Notes under the pieces: generated by a model
Database searches by the model: none
Seen by the model: only the letters and a program-made list of their open reading frames with translations
Told to the model about the DNA's origin: nothing
Translations under genes and position numbers: made by a program
Part shown: positions 11,195 through 22,950 of the stretch, piece after piece
Position numbering within the stretch: the stretch's first letter is position 1
Layout of the letters: each line of letters starts with the position of its first letter
Source: Argentina anserina
Lineage: Eukaryota; Streptophyta; Magnoliopsida; Rosales; Rosaceae
DNA: 64,000 nt
Assembly: GCF_933775445.1 (NCBI RefSeq)
Contig: NC_065873.1
Location: 372,001-436,000 of the forward strand
Direction of reading: 5' to 3'

Positions 11195-11685
11195 TATCTG
11201 TGATGGTAACTTTGGTGAAGCAGGCCTATTTAGGAAGGAACTGGAAGGGTCTGGAGTGAAAAAGGAACCTGGTCTAAGCTGGATTGAGATCGGAAATCAG
11301 GTACATGAATTCTCCTCTGGAGGCCGGCACCATCCGGAAAGAAATCTTATAAGCAGAAAACTAAAAGAAATGATAGAAAGGTTAAAGGAAATTGGTTATG
11401 TTCCAGATACGACCTCATCCTTGCATGATGTGGAAGGGGAGCACAAAGAGGAGCAGTTGTACCATCATAGTGAGAAGCTAACTTTAGTGTTTGCTATTAT
11501 GAATGAAAGAAGTTTACGTTGTGGTAGGACTGCTATAAAAATAATGAAGATATCAGAGTGTGTGGATTGCCATAACTTCATGAAGTTGGCATCAAATCTA
11601 CTAAAGAAGGATATAGTCGTGAGAGACTCAAATCGTTTCCACCACTTTAAAGATGGCATATGTTCTTTGCAATGATTACTGGTAG
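9404..11685 (+). pseudogene. PPR protein, PLS-DYW class, disrupted
   Basis: DYW-class pentatricopeptide proteins bind organelle RNA and edit C to U. Clear PPR units read through, e.g. NHLINMFSKFGYLDRA, NLISWNSMIAGFQ and DVISWNTMLRAYALYG, followed by E-type motifs and a DYW domain with HSEK and CVDC zinc-ligand motifs. The frame is broken at several points. The N-terminal part moves to the next frame near 9700 and again near 9900. An in-frame TAG lies at 10032-10034, inside MYS-stop-VGAFD. Near 11665 one extra T in a T-run moves the last residues out of frame, so the protein ends CSLQ, while the neighbouring frame reads C-S-C-N-D-Y-W and a stop at 11683-11685. An N-terminal start MLLRLYARECRR is plausible as an organelle targeting sequence. 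All three frame changes are in the same direction (+1). Pseudogene, unless assembly errors are responsible. Confidence 0.88.
11155..11197. repeat. TA microsatellite inside the PPR reading frame
   Basis: An AT/TA run of about 42 bases adds an alternating Tyr-Ile stretch between MSNIY and CDGNFGEAG, where related proteins normally run straight on. It keeps the frame open, so it could be translated, but it sits in an already broken gene. Confidence 0.9.
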
Positions 11686-14161
11686 GCAGTAACAGAGGCA
11701 TATACCTTGTCAAGATGCCATGAACAAGTAACTCAAGATTATCAGACTTCTTATCTGCATTTATAGCACCTTTGGAAGAGGAGGAAGCAAAAACTTCCAT
11801 GGCAGGTAGTCATAGCGTGATCAATAAGATGTCAACAAGATGCACCTGGAAATTAGAAAAAGTGAATTGGACCAAATTCTACTTTCAAAAGGAGGCCAAA
11901 TAAGAATGATGAGCAACAAGATGATGAGGAAGATGCCAAGATGGTGAGCCTAGAGGGTTCTCCTTACAAGAAAGGCTGTTGTAAACTAGAATTTGAGCAG
12001 TAAACTAGCAGAAATGGTTGGCAGCTCAAGTATTTATCTGTTATACGCACAATAAATTCCAAAGTCGCTCACTTGCTTGGAAATATATCAAAATCCGAGG
12101 AACAAGACTACAAATTAAGGCAATGATTACTTAACTTTTCCAATTCGTTTCAAAGTAATTGAGTTGTGTTTAGTTTTATAAGCCAGTCATTCAATCACTT
12201 TGCATTCTAGAATGGCCAAATGGTGGCTCTCGGAGTCTCTGTGACTTATTTCAAAGTTCCGTCACTTGGTGCAAGCCACGGAAGGTTTACATATAGGAAC
12301 CATGAAAGTTAATCGAGTTTGGATCATGCTTAGGGACAAGGGGCAGACCTTGATGTAAGTACCCTGAAATTTCTCGGTAGATTAATGTGTGTGCAAGCTG
12401 TGTTAAACTGTCACAAGTGTAGCCCGTGTATTATTTTGTACTGATATTGCCTAAATTTAACTACATGTTGGGTTTTTATCTAAAAAATCTTTAGTATAAT
12501 TGAGTATTATCCCTCCATTTATAAGATCTCATCTTCAATAAGTTGGTTATTATTTTGTGTGGAAAATGACGAGTAAAATTGCTTTACGGTACCAATCGAA
12601 AAGGTTAGATCCCCATCTCAGGCTTGTGTATCTTTCATACTGTATTTCCTCTTTAACTTTTTCAAAATCATCAGATAATCAATGAGGGTAATCTGCTTTT
12701 ATCTATACGCATTATTGTTAAGGTCATGCCACCGCTCTCTCAAATTGATCATTAATTTGTTGTTGATACCTCTTTTTTCACCGGCTCAAAACCGAGGCCC
12801 GGCGTACAAAAATCCGGATCAACAGTCCTAAAGTCACGCCAAGTTTAATATTAAGCCAAGCGTAGATTAAAGCACGTTATGTTATTCTCGTAGACCCAAG
12901 CTATGCTTTGGGGCTTACACGAGGTGTTGTGGTTTGGAAGGTAACGGATCTTGTGAGGCCCATTATCGAAATGAAGTATGTAAACAAATTTTGGAATTGG
13001 GAACCAAAATTCATGTATTATGTGACTTTTAAATTTGATATTGGGCTAGTAGAGAAAATGATTTCAATCAAATAAAGTAAAAGCCCATTTCTGACCAAAG
13101 ACTCATCATATGACCCATGGCCTATACCCATTTCAACTGCTTCTTCCTGATTTGGCAAACATGTTCCACCCTTTTTGCTGTTGAGACTCATAATCAGCCA
13201 ATTCCGGCAGCACCAGTGAATCCGGAAGAAATAATCATGCTCGTATCCTTCAAGATCTATTCGATTTCCTGCCTCTTGTATCCTATTTTAGCGTCATTTA
13301 GGGAGCTCTGAAAACTAAGACCTGAGCAACGCCAGCCTATTTCTCTGTCACCATCGCCCCTATACACTGAACAAATCTCTCCGACGAGATGAAGATGAAC
13401 CCCAAAACCCATCAGTCCTTGTGGTTCCCATCCCCTTCCTAGCTTCACTATAAAGAGGGGGATATTTGTTGTTACACCCCAATCGAGAGATCATGCTTCA
13501 TCTCTCTTACCTAAAGTCCTAAACCATCCTCCACCTTGCTTCAATCATCACCTCAATCATGCAATCTCATCTCTATTGAACTCACAAGTATCTAGCTCTC
13601 TTATCATACTTCCGGTAAGCTCTCTTATTGTTTATTGATTTGCTGCTGCTACGGCCAAGTCCGTCACAAAAAGACCATTCTTGGATCTTTCCTCAATTTA
13701 CTTTGGGCCTAGTCGCACCCCTTCAAAACACCCTCTTACATTTGTGAACCAATTAAACATTAACTTGATTGTAACATTCTGTTGTAAAATACTCTCCCTC
13801 TCTTCTTGGTTTGCTTCTGTTGTCTTTGACTCTTTGTAAGGTAACTAAGGTTACTGATTGCCTTTTCAAAAAAAAAGAAAAAAGTTACTGATTGCAAAAA
13901 AAGAAAGTGTGCGACCGCGAATAATTAAGCCTCTCCTCATCACATGGTTTGATTGCAACTTGCAAGGAAGATCCTGCGTACATGATTAGGATGGACGGAC
14001 CAGATTCATTCATTCACGGGACAATATGAGGAGAGAGATATGAGCAGAGGATTCTAGTCCGTTTCATGACCGACCATAATTGCAATCATTTGTGTTTAGA
14101 TGCATTGAAGAAGACTAGGTCTCAGTCAACAAACAGTTTTGGCTGGTGGGCATTAACGACA
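11686..14161. other. Intergenic region with no recognised gene
   Basis: Downstream of the PPR gene there is AT-rich DNA. The longest ORFs (about 13117-13311 on plus, 13257-13448 on minus) have no recognisable content. The last few hundred bases are the presumed promoter of the TNL gene. Parts (e.g. 12780-12850, 13470-13750) look like old repeat material, but I cannot assign them. Confidence 0.35.
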
Positions 14162-17100
14162 ATGGCATCAACTTCGTCTCCTCGTCGACGATGGAAGTAC
14201 GATGTGTTTATTAGCTTCAGAGGGGAAGAGACCCGTGCGACTTTCACCGCCTTTTTGTATGAGGCATTAAGGCAGAAGGGAATTGAGACTTTTATAGATT
14301 CCGATGAACTGCAGAAAGGAGATAGCATCAGCGACCTGTTTACGGCAATTGAGGAGTCACGGTCCGCCCTTGTGATTCTCTCACCGAATTCCGCTTCTTC
14401 TTCTTGGTGCTTGGACGAAGTCGTCAAGATAATGCAGTGCAGGAAAGAGCTGGGGCAAATTGTCACTCCGGTCTTCTACAACGTGGATCCTTCTGATGTG
14501 CGGCACCAGAGGGGAAAGTTTCAGCTACGAAAGAACTTCCAGGTGGAAGTAACGGAGCACGAAGATGTATATGAGGCGAATGAGGAAAAGTTCATGGAGT
14601 GGAGAGCTGCTTTGACACAGCTCGCCAATCTCTCTGGCTGGGATTCCAAGAATTACAGGTACTTGATTCTCCTTCCTTCCTGCATATATATTCTGATATT
14701 AATCGAAGTTTAAATTATTTCTGATGATTATTTTGGTGTTTCTGAGTTATGATAATTTCACTTCTCTTTTGTGAACTGAGAGAAAATGATAATCCAAAAG
14801 CATGTATAGTCAGATTGCAATCAGAGTTCCAGTCAAAACTCTTGATTGATAGATGGATTAACATTTAATCTAACTACATTGTGCCTAAATGGTAGAATCT
14901 TTATTCTACTTTTGTTCGACATGTTACTTGCTAACTCAGCATTGTATCTATTTTCTTTCTTTCTTCCCAGTACTGATGCAGAATTGATGGACAACATTGT
15001 TGCTAAAGTATTTGACAAGTTAACTCATCTGATGTTCTCTTCAAGTGCTGACAAGGGCTTCATAGGAATGGATTCCCGCATTGCTGATTTGTTGCACAAT
15101 TATATACGTCCACAGTTTGATGGTGTACGTGTTATAGGGATCCACGGCATGCGAGGAGTAGGCAAGACAACACTTGCTCTAGCTATACATGATGAAATTT
15201 GTCAGGACTATGATGGAAGGTGCTTTCTTTCCAATGTTAGAGAAAGGTCCATAAAGGATGGCCTAGTTTCTCTACAAGAACAACTTCTTTTCACTATCTT
15301 GGGGAAGAAAATTGATATACAGAATGAATATGAAGGAGCTACTATGACCAAAAGGCGGTTATGTAAAAGAAAGGTGCTTGTTGTTATTGATGATGCGGTT
15401 CACACCACTCACTTAGAGAAATTGGCGGGAAGTCGCGACTGGTTTGGTCCAGGGAGCAGAATTCTTGTTACCACCCCAGATATTCATTTGCTACAGGCAA
15501 ATCAAGTTGACGCTACATACAAGGCTACTGGGCTAGATGGTGCTGAAGCTACTCAACTATTGAGCTTGAAGGCTTTCAAGAAAAGCTTGCCGCCAGATGA
15601 TTATTTGGAGTTGTGCAGCCTGATTTTACAGTATGCTCAGGGCCTACCATTGGCTCTTGTGGTTTTAGGTTCTTATCTGTTTGGTAGAAGCACCAAGGAA
15701 TGGGAAAGTGCACTTGAAAGGCTAAAGACTTCACCACATAAAGGCATTATCGATGTGCTTAAGATCAGTTATGATGGACTGGAAGAAGTAAAAGACAGAA
15801 ATATTCCTAAACATTGCTTGTTTTTACAAGGGGAAAGATAGGGACCGTGTGACACAAATACTAGACTATTGTGATCTGAACCCTGTCATTGGTTTAAGTG
15901 TTCTGGCTGAAAGATCTCTCATAACTATCTCTGACAATGAAGTGTCCATGCATGATTTGCTACAAGAGATGGGCCAGGAAGTAGTTCGTCGACAGTCTCC
16001 TACAGAGCCAGGCAAAAGGAGTAGATTATGGTCTCATATAGACATCCACCATGTGTTGAAGAAAAATGAGGTAATAGCTTGATTATGTAGAGAAGAAGAT
16101 AAATATAGGCAAATTTAGTTTATTCAAGTATATGTTTTGGTTCAGCAGCACTTTTGTACATTAGACTTCACTTTTTATTCTGTTTTTTTATTGATTAGGG
16201 AACGAAAAAAATCCAAGGCATGGTAATGGAGTTGCCTGAGTCAGAAGTGGCTCAGTGGAATCCAGAAGCCTTTTCAAATTTGTCTCAACTTAGTCTTCTT
16301 CATATTCGTAATGTGGACCTTCCGGAAGGCCTCACTTGTCTTTCTAATTCCTTGAAACTCCTGGAATGGCCTGGATGTCCGTTAAGGTCTCTCCCACAAA
16401 ATTTTGAATCAGATGAACTTACTGAACTTAGCTTGTGCCACATCAACATTGAGCAACTCTGGATAGGAGCAAAGGTACGATTGGTGGTTGATAGACTCAT
16501 GATTGTTTGTATTAGAAAGGTTGTTTATCTTGTGCCTTATAATGTTACTGATTGCTTATACATGTTTTGAACAGAATTTTGACAAGTTAAAGTTCATCAA
16601 ACTACGCCATTCTCAAAAACTTATCCAGTCCCCAGACCTCACAGGTGTTCAAAATCTTGAGACTTTAGATCTTGAAGGATGTAACTCTTTGGTAGAACTC
16701 CATCAGTCCTTTGGACAACTCAAGAAGCTTACTGTATTGAATCTTAAAGATTGCAAGAGTCTCGTGAGTCTGCCAAGTAGGATTGGCATGGATTCTCTCA
16801 GAACCTTCATTCTTTCTAACTGCTCAAAAGTTAAACAGATTCCTGAGTTCGCTGAAAATATGGAGCGTTTGTCTGAGCTGTATCTTGATGGGACTGCCAT
16901 TTACACACTGCCCATATCAGTTGGATGCCTGAGTGGCCTTATTTCCCTGAATCTGAGCAACTGCAGAGATCTTCTATCCCTTCCAAGCACCATTAGTAGA
17001 TTGAAGTCTCTTGAAAAGCTTAATCTTTCTGGATGTTTGAAACTTGGCAATCAGGCTAGTGCCAGAGAGAGTGGTGCAATTAGAACTTCTGTAAATCATC

Positions 17101-18353
17101 TTATTAAACGTGGTTGTGAAGTTGTTGGGAAATATTTCGCATGGTCCTTGCTTTTTAGATTGGTGAAAGAAGCGGATATCGAACCAATGAGTTTGGAGCT
17201 GCCTATATCTGATGATTCTGATCTGTGTTATTCTACAGATCAAAACACAAACACATCGATGAGTATCCAGTTGCCACTATCTGGCCTATGGAATCTAACA
17301 GATCTAAACTTAAGTGGCTGCAATCTTGGTGACGCTGCATTTGCCAACTTTGCCTGTTTTCCCTCCTTAGTGGCACTAAATCTGAGTGGAAATAATATTG
17401 TTAAGCTTCCTCCAAGCATCAGGTCCTGTTTTAACCTTCAGAACATTAACTTGGAGAATTGCAAGACACTTCAAGAGTTGTCAAACCTTCCATCAAATAG
17501 TAAATTGGATGTGAGGGCCGATGGTTGTTCTGCACTCAAAATGCTGTTTGATTTGTCCAATTTTAATAGATTGGAGAGATCATATTTCAATTTCATCAGC
17601 TGCTTCAAACTAAATGACAACCAGGGATGCACTAACATAGCATTTGAAATGCTGAGGATTTTCCTTAATCAGGTACTGGCCTTCTCTCTTTCCCTCTCCC
17701 TCTCTGTCTGTCTGTCTGTCTGTCTGTCTCTTGTGTGTTATTGCTCGTATCAAATTTCAGATCAATCACATACCTAATTTTGATGACAGGGAATTTCTAG
17801 TGCGACAGAAACTTTTCAAATTGTTATTCCTGGTAGTAGAATTCCTGAATGGTTAGATCATCGAACTTTTGGGAGTTCATTAACTATAGACCCCCTTCCA
17901 GGTGGGAATAAGAGTGGCTTTATGGGATTTGTTTTGTGTGCTGTTTTTGTCCTCCATGAGCATGGTCAGGTTGATGATCTTGATATCCGTTGGTTCAAGA
18001 CTTTTAAGGCTACTCATCATCTTGTATGTTGTCTGAAGCTCAATGGAAGAGAATTACAAGTATACGGCAAACAGCCTGCATTTCGCTTTAACGAACAATT
18101 TTGCCAGGTTGAGTCAGATCACCTTTGGATATTCTATGTGTCCCGTGATAAATACTTTGGAACAGATTGGTGGAACAGTTGCAATGAGCTCCAGTTCTTA
18201 TATGAAATCAAAGGGCCAGGTCTGAAGGTGAAGGAGTGTGGGGTACATCTGATATACGAGCAAGATATGCAAGAGTTAAATCAATTAATGACTGGAGTTA
18301 AAGGGGAAACTAGTGGTACTAGTACTAGAACCTGCACCCTTGAAGAACTGTAG
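14162..18353 (+). CDS. TIR-NBS-LRR (TNL) immune receptor gene with one frameshift
   Basis: TNLs detect pathogen effectors in the cell; the TIR domain is an NADase that triggers defence. Exons are about 14162-14658 (TIR), 14971-16070 (NB-ARC), 16199-16474, 16575-17672 (LRRs) and 17790-18353 (C-JID/post-LRR). The TIR has YDVFISFRGEETR and the SSWCLDEV motif with the catalytic Glu. The NB-ARC has P-loop GMRGVGKTT, kinase-2 KVLVVIDDAV, RNBS-B GSRILVTTPD (Pro where Arg is usual), GLPLAL, and an MHD motif. Near 15803 two bases are missing: the frame goes from EEVKDRN into a stop at 15839-15841, while another frame carries on as FLNIACFYKGKDRDRV. All other exon phases fit. As it stands the gene would make a 455-residue TIR-NB protein; with the frame intact it would be near 1,178 residues. 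The translated start is the MASTSS Met. Confidence 0.92.
17698..17729. repeat. TCTG microsatellite in the last TNL intron
   Basis: About five to six TCTG units preceded by TCTC-type sequence. It lies in the intron between the LRR exon and the C-JID exon and does not touch the coding sequence. Confidence 0.85.
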
Positions 18354-19519
18354 GATTTGCAGAAATTTAGGGATCCAGTTGTGGCCAATTAAAAAAAACA
18401 GAAATTGAGGAAATGTTGATACTATGGTTGGAAATGAGTGCAGAATGGTCAGTAATTACTTTCTAGAGCTCTCTTTCCTCATTTATACAGAAAGGTGAGC
18501 CTTGATCCCTCTAGTGTCTTTATTGATTAATTAGCTCTTAATCTGCCAGCATCAGCGTACTCAACAGAAAGTTGAATACAAATACTGTAGATGTACTTGC
18601 ATGCATTGCTGACCTTTACCTGGAACTTTGGGTTACAAATAAGTAATGTTATGCAAAAAAAATATGATAATGGCCATCACTGTCATTCCATGCATGCTAT
18701 ATTTGGTAGACTTGGTGCTCATTGTTTCCGTTGATAATACAAACTCAGACTCTTATTTTTGTTATTAAAAGTAATAGTACAAACTTAATCAGGAGTTTGT
18801 TTTCAAATTGTGCTCCAACAATGGTTATAGTTTGGGAAGAAATAAGTTTGACAAGAATAATAAGTTGTCTTAATGCTTTAGAGCTACTTTCTTTCTACTT
18901 ACATGTAGGACTAGTGATTTTGTTATTTTAGGAGCATGATTGAGAGTGCATTTGAGCAAATTTCCTAAGTTTAAGTAATCTATATTACTTGCAGTAGTTT
19001 TATGTTTATAGTAATCTAGATTGTCTGTTGCTTATGTATACGCGAGAATGATATATAGGAAAAGCATGTGTAACTAGTATTCTAGTCTTATATGCTAACA
19101 GTAATTTGCAGGCTTGTACTATAGAAATTGTACTTTTATACAATGTGGACGGGTGTGCTATTGAAGAGAACTTTAAGTAATCATTTTTTGCTCTCTTGGC
19201 AGATTTGTATGACAATTAATTGTGTCGCGCTCCGCTTGAAGATAATGGCCTGGCCTTATACAGTAATTTAGTAAACCAATAAAGGTATGGATGTAGTCCA
19301 TACTTGTACCATTGGATGCTAAATTGTCCTAACTGTAACAATAGTGGGATGCGGTGTGCAATTTACATGTGGTAGACGTCGTCCCATTTTGTGCTGTCCT
19401 TAGTCATTGATTCTAGAGTCGATACAGATGAATGCATTCGTAGCACCAACTGGGAAACTATGGGAGTATTGAATTGGTGACAAGCATACCTTGCTTTTCT
19501 TCAGGTGGTGCTCAATGAG
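18354..19519. other. 3' flank of the TNL gene, no gene recognised
   Basis: AT-rich DNA with only short, unconvincing ORFs. Confidence 0.35.
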
Positions 19520-19800
19520 ATGTATAATTTCAAGGAAAACAAAAAACTTTTCATATTCTTACTCCTGGAAGTAGAATACTCAAGTACTTGGTCAAGACAT
19601 CGAAGGGTTGAGGCTACATTAGTATAATTCTACTGCGATGGATCTTAAACAGTTGGTTTTTGAGATTGGCTTTGTGTGTTCTGTGGACATGGAGCACTCT
19701 TTGTTTCCATTTGCACCAAACTTTTGATGCCACATATAATGCAGATACAAGCTATTTTAGTTGGAGTGATGAATTAGTATGCCATAACTGGTTCATCTCT
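19520..19800 (+). pseudogene. Relic of the C-terminal (C-JID) exon of a second TNL
   Basis: The nucleotide sequence CTTTTCATATTCTTACTCC then TGGAAGTAGAAT and ATGGAGCACTC closely parallels the start of the TNL's last exon (ACTTTTCAAATTGTTATTCC, TGGTAGTAGAATTCC). Translation gives, with frame changes and stops, TPGSRI and later VGFEIGFVCSVDMEHSLFPF and YFSWSDELVCHNWF, the pattern of a post-LRR domain. A CTTCAG acceptor-like site lies at about 19500. No LRR or NB-ARC is present nearby. It is most likely what is left of a tandem duplicate of the TNL upstream. Confidence 0.55.
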
Positions 19801-20500
19801 ATATATTGAAATAGTAGTAGTCACTAATTTGACAGAATTTGACAGATAGCTTAATCTCTAATATTTTGTACAATTTTTCTTTCTCTCATGTATTTATCCA
19901 ATCTATACCAATTAACTATACACTGCTGCATTTCTCTTGTCATCTGATAATCAGATTTGCTGTATATTCAGTGGACTAACATGAAATCTGGAAACAAGTT
20001 CCCCGGTTAGTTTTTATTCTGTTCTGAGGAATTAGATGCTGGTGAACACTTGGTCTTCTAGAAACGCTCATAAAACAGCTGAACCTCAAATCAGTTATAA
20101 ACACGATGCTGAAGCCGAGGGAACAAGTTGAAATGATTAGTGACTTCCAACTGTTGGAAGTGTGGATGAAAGTTGGAGAGGTTTGAGTCTTTAAGACCAA
20201 TGTCAATAACTCAATGTCATCTAATCAATCCCAGTAAATCCTGCTCTTTTTTCGTCTTGAACCCAAAGTGGGTACCCAAAAATTACCATGAATACTAAAA
20301 TCGTTGGGTAAATTACCTTACGGAAAGAAGGATATTCTCAATTTCTCACCGTGTATTTTCTAATTTCTTTTTGCCTGTAAATAACAACATTTAAACGTGT
20401 CAAGAAAGATTAATTTTGCTAAAAAAAACCCTAGCTGCTCTACGTTTTTCTCTCTCGGCTTTGTGCCTCCGTCTGACGACACATCTATGACACTGTTGTT
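19801..20500. other. Intergenic, no gene recognised
   Basis: AT-rich DNA between the TNL relic and the LTR-like block. The only ORFs are short and not recognisable. Confidence 0.35.
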
Positions 20501-20638
20501 GAATGGGAGTTGTGGCCTAGTGTTACAATCTTAGAGCCTGATAGGCTGGGCATGTCATGAGTCTTAGATCGTGCCTCACCGAGGCTCACACATGTAAGGA
20601 AATACATGCAAGAAGTAAGGCAGATCAGTAATTGAGGT

Positions 20639-21014
20639 ATTAGCCTCGCTAGCACGGTGGTTGGCTGAGTATTAGCCTCACTAGCAGGAGCCTAACAAGC
20701 ACAGAGTTAGGTGCCAAGCAACGCAATGGATGCAGAGTTATTAGCCTCGACAGATGCAGGCATATTAGCCTCGCTAGCATGCAAGGCAGATCCGGAGACA
20801 AGTGCAAGAGTTGGGCTGGAGATTAGCCTCGCTAGCAGACCTGTAGACTAGATATTTACCTCGCCAGTAAGGAAGTGGGCAGATCTAACACGGCAGGGAG
20901 ATTAGCCTCGCTAGCAGACCTCGACAAGCACTAGGCAGGCAGTTGACTGGATATTAGCCTCGCTAGCACGGAGCATAAGCAGACCTATAGGCTAGATATT
21001 AGCCTCGCTAGCAC
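20639..21014. repeat. Nine irregularly spaced ATTAGCCTCGCTAGCA motifs
   Basis: Copies, some degenerate, start at about 20639, 20671, 20740, 20764, 20822, 20853, 20901, 20953 and 20998. Spacing ranges from roughly 24 to 69 bases, so it is not a simple tandem array. Each good copy contains the palindrome GCTAGC. The spacer sequences share words such as AGACCT and GCTAGATAT, hinting at a decayed higher-order unit. Confidence 0.85.
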
Positions 21015-21175
21015 TGATCATATGCGTGATACAAGACAACAACACACATGGAAGGGTACAGTGGCAGGCAAGCACATGCAGCAAGCAAGCAAGCATGCGC
21101 GCGCATCGTGCATGCAGGTCGACGACAGGGGCTGCGACACTAGACATGCAGGGGCATACATGAATCATACACGGT

Positions 21176-21345
21176 AGTTACTAGGCAGTTCACAAGTAGT
21201 GGGCGGTTACCAAGCAAGTAGTGGGCGGTTATCAAGCATGCAAGGAAGTTACCAAGGAGTGGGAAGTTATCCGAGGTAGTTACCAAGCAGTGGGCAGTTA
21301 TCCAAGTTAGCGGGTGGTTACTCATGCAAGGTGGTTACTCCTGCT
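21176..21345. repeat. GTTACCAAGCA/GTGGGCGGTTA repeat block
   Basis: Around seven degenerate copies of a unit of about 20-30 bases of the form GTGGGCGGTTATC-AAGCA. It directly follows the GCTAGC-motif block and belongs to the same LTR-like region. Confidence 0.75.
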
Positions 21346-21999
21346 TGAAGATAGGACAAGCAATTCCTCATGCAAGGTAGTGAGGTTAGTGAGCTGTGTC
21401 ATGGAAGTTATTATGCTTGTTTGGCATGCATGCAGGCTGCCACATCACCCTAGGGCGGTTGGGGGTGTCAACCGCCATGCACAATTGTAGTGCAACATAA
21501 CCTAGGCCAATGGGGTTGTCATTGATAAGAAGAGAAAGTTGTGAGAGATAATCACAATCGAGAGTGTGAGAACAGAAGTAATGAGAGAAAAATTGTAAGG
21601 GTGAGGGAAACATAATAGAGAGCTAGGCATGTCGGAATTGTGAAGGCGGTAAGCCTTATTGTATCCTCATTATACCCTTAGGTTGAGTGATTAGTATAGG
21701 TGCACTAAGTGAGTGGCTAGACAGATTGGGTTTGGGTAGACCAAGATTGAAAACACTCTTTGTACTCGTTGTAATCTTCTTGATCCTTTAAATGAGTTAA
21801 AGGTTAGGAGCGAATTCCCATAAACACTTGTGTTGTGTGTGTGTGTGGCTTGTATGTATATTGTCGCTTATTAGATATTTTCCGTTGTGCAATAGATAAT
21901 AGAGTGAGAGAAGTGGGTAGGCTGGCTAGGTAGTGTAGGCTGCTTAGCGCCATCACATAGGGAAAAAAATTTGGTATCGACTGTGCCCGTGTGACAACT

Positions 22000-22720
22000 A
22001 GCATAGTGGTTTGTTGGTGGGGCTTGTGAGAGGGAAGTGGTCATTTTGCGTCAGAGATGCTGAGGTTGTGGTTGTGGTGATCAGGTTTCGGTGTTGTTGC
22101 TTTGGTGGTTTTTCAGGTGGTGCTAGTCGGGTCTTAGTGGAGGCGAGGGATCTATGGTGTGGTGGTACGTGATGGGAAAGTGGCGGTGTTGTTGGTTTGC
22201 TTGGCATTCCGGGGCGGATCTTGGCACTGTCGTTTGGGGGTAGTCTTGGTAGGTGGTGTTGTCTGTCTATAACATATCTAGGTGATAGCAATGCGATGGC
22301 TACTGGCGGCAGCGTCGAGGCTCTGGTGCTGCGATCGGAAGTGAAGCATGACGACTGAATCTTTGGTTAATTGTTCTCTTGTGTTCATGGAGGTGGACAT
22401 GTGCCTATGTCGTGGTTTGGGTCCATTCTTTTGGGCCTGACCTGGATCAATAAAAGTACCCCATTTTGACATTATTGTATTTGTTTTATGTTGCTTCATA
22501 TTTATAGTTTTTAGTTTTTTTTTCTTTAAGTATGTTAGGCTTATCCTGATAAGATATCAGGCTTGTCCAGATCTCTCATGTTGATCATGAAGTTGCCTTG
22601 TGCATGATGCTTATTACTTAGATAGGTGGGCGGGAAAATGTGGTAGCAGGTGACATATAGAGGTCTTTCTTGACTTTTGTTTGTGAGTGAAAATATTTAT
22701 CAGCTTAAAAGAAAACATTT
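22000..22720 (+). mobile_element. Possible 3' end of a non-LTR (LINE-like) retrotransposon
   Basis: GT-rich sequence (GGTGGTGGTT-type words) followed by a T-rich tail and motifs that resemble LINE 3' untranslated ends. A similar style of sequence lies at 62.7-63.65 kb. No reverse transcriptase motif is visible, so the call is weak. The alternative is the internal region of the LTR element just upstream. Confidence 0.25.
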
Positions 22721-22950
22721 AAACGTGTCGAATTTATCCATATGGGTAAAAGGATGTAATCAGGTAAAGCCGACTCCAAATCTCATTCGGTGATCCCGCA
22801 AAATATAAAAAACGACGTCGCTGGAATTAAGAGAAGGACTCCTCCCTGGCTTAAATAAGGATCAGGATTCTGGATTGAAAGGCCGTTCTTGTTGGCTCTT
22901 AGATTTGCCGGTTTAGGGTTCCGTCTCCGATCTCAGCTAAACAACTCAGT

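Larger units (their letters stand above)
20518..21970 (+). mobile_element. LTR-like block of an unclassified retrotransposon
   Basis: The block is less AT-rich than its surroundings. It has dense internal repeats in its first half and then plain sequence ending just before TTTGGTATCGACTGTGCC (21970-21987), which resembles the tRNA-primed binding site (TGGTATC...) that follows a 5' LTR. A TG-start near 20520 (TGTTACAATCTTAGAGCC) is a possible 5' end. I found no second copy in the window, no gag or pol downstream and no clear CA end, so this could be a solo or truncated LTR, or something else. Confidence 0.35.

Noticed and set aside
15795..15845. Explaining the TNL frame change by a small intron
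   Set aside because: TNL genes do not have an intron at this place in the NB-ARC, no GT..AG pair of plausible size fits, and a 2-base gap explains the sequence exactly.
20639..21014. CRISPR-like array from the repeated ATTAGCCTCGCTAGCA motif
   Set aside because: Nuclear plant DNA, motif too short and degenerate, spacers irregular, no cas genes.
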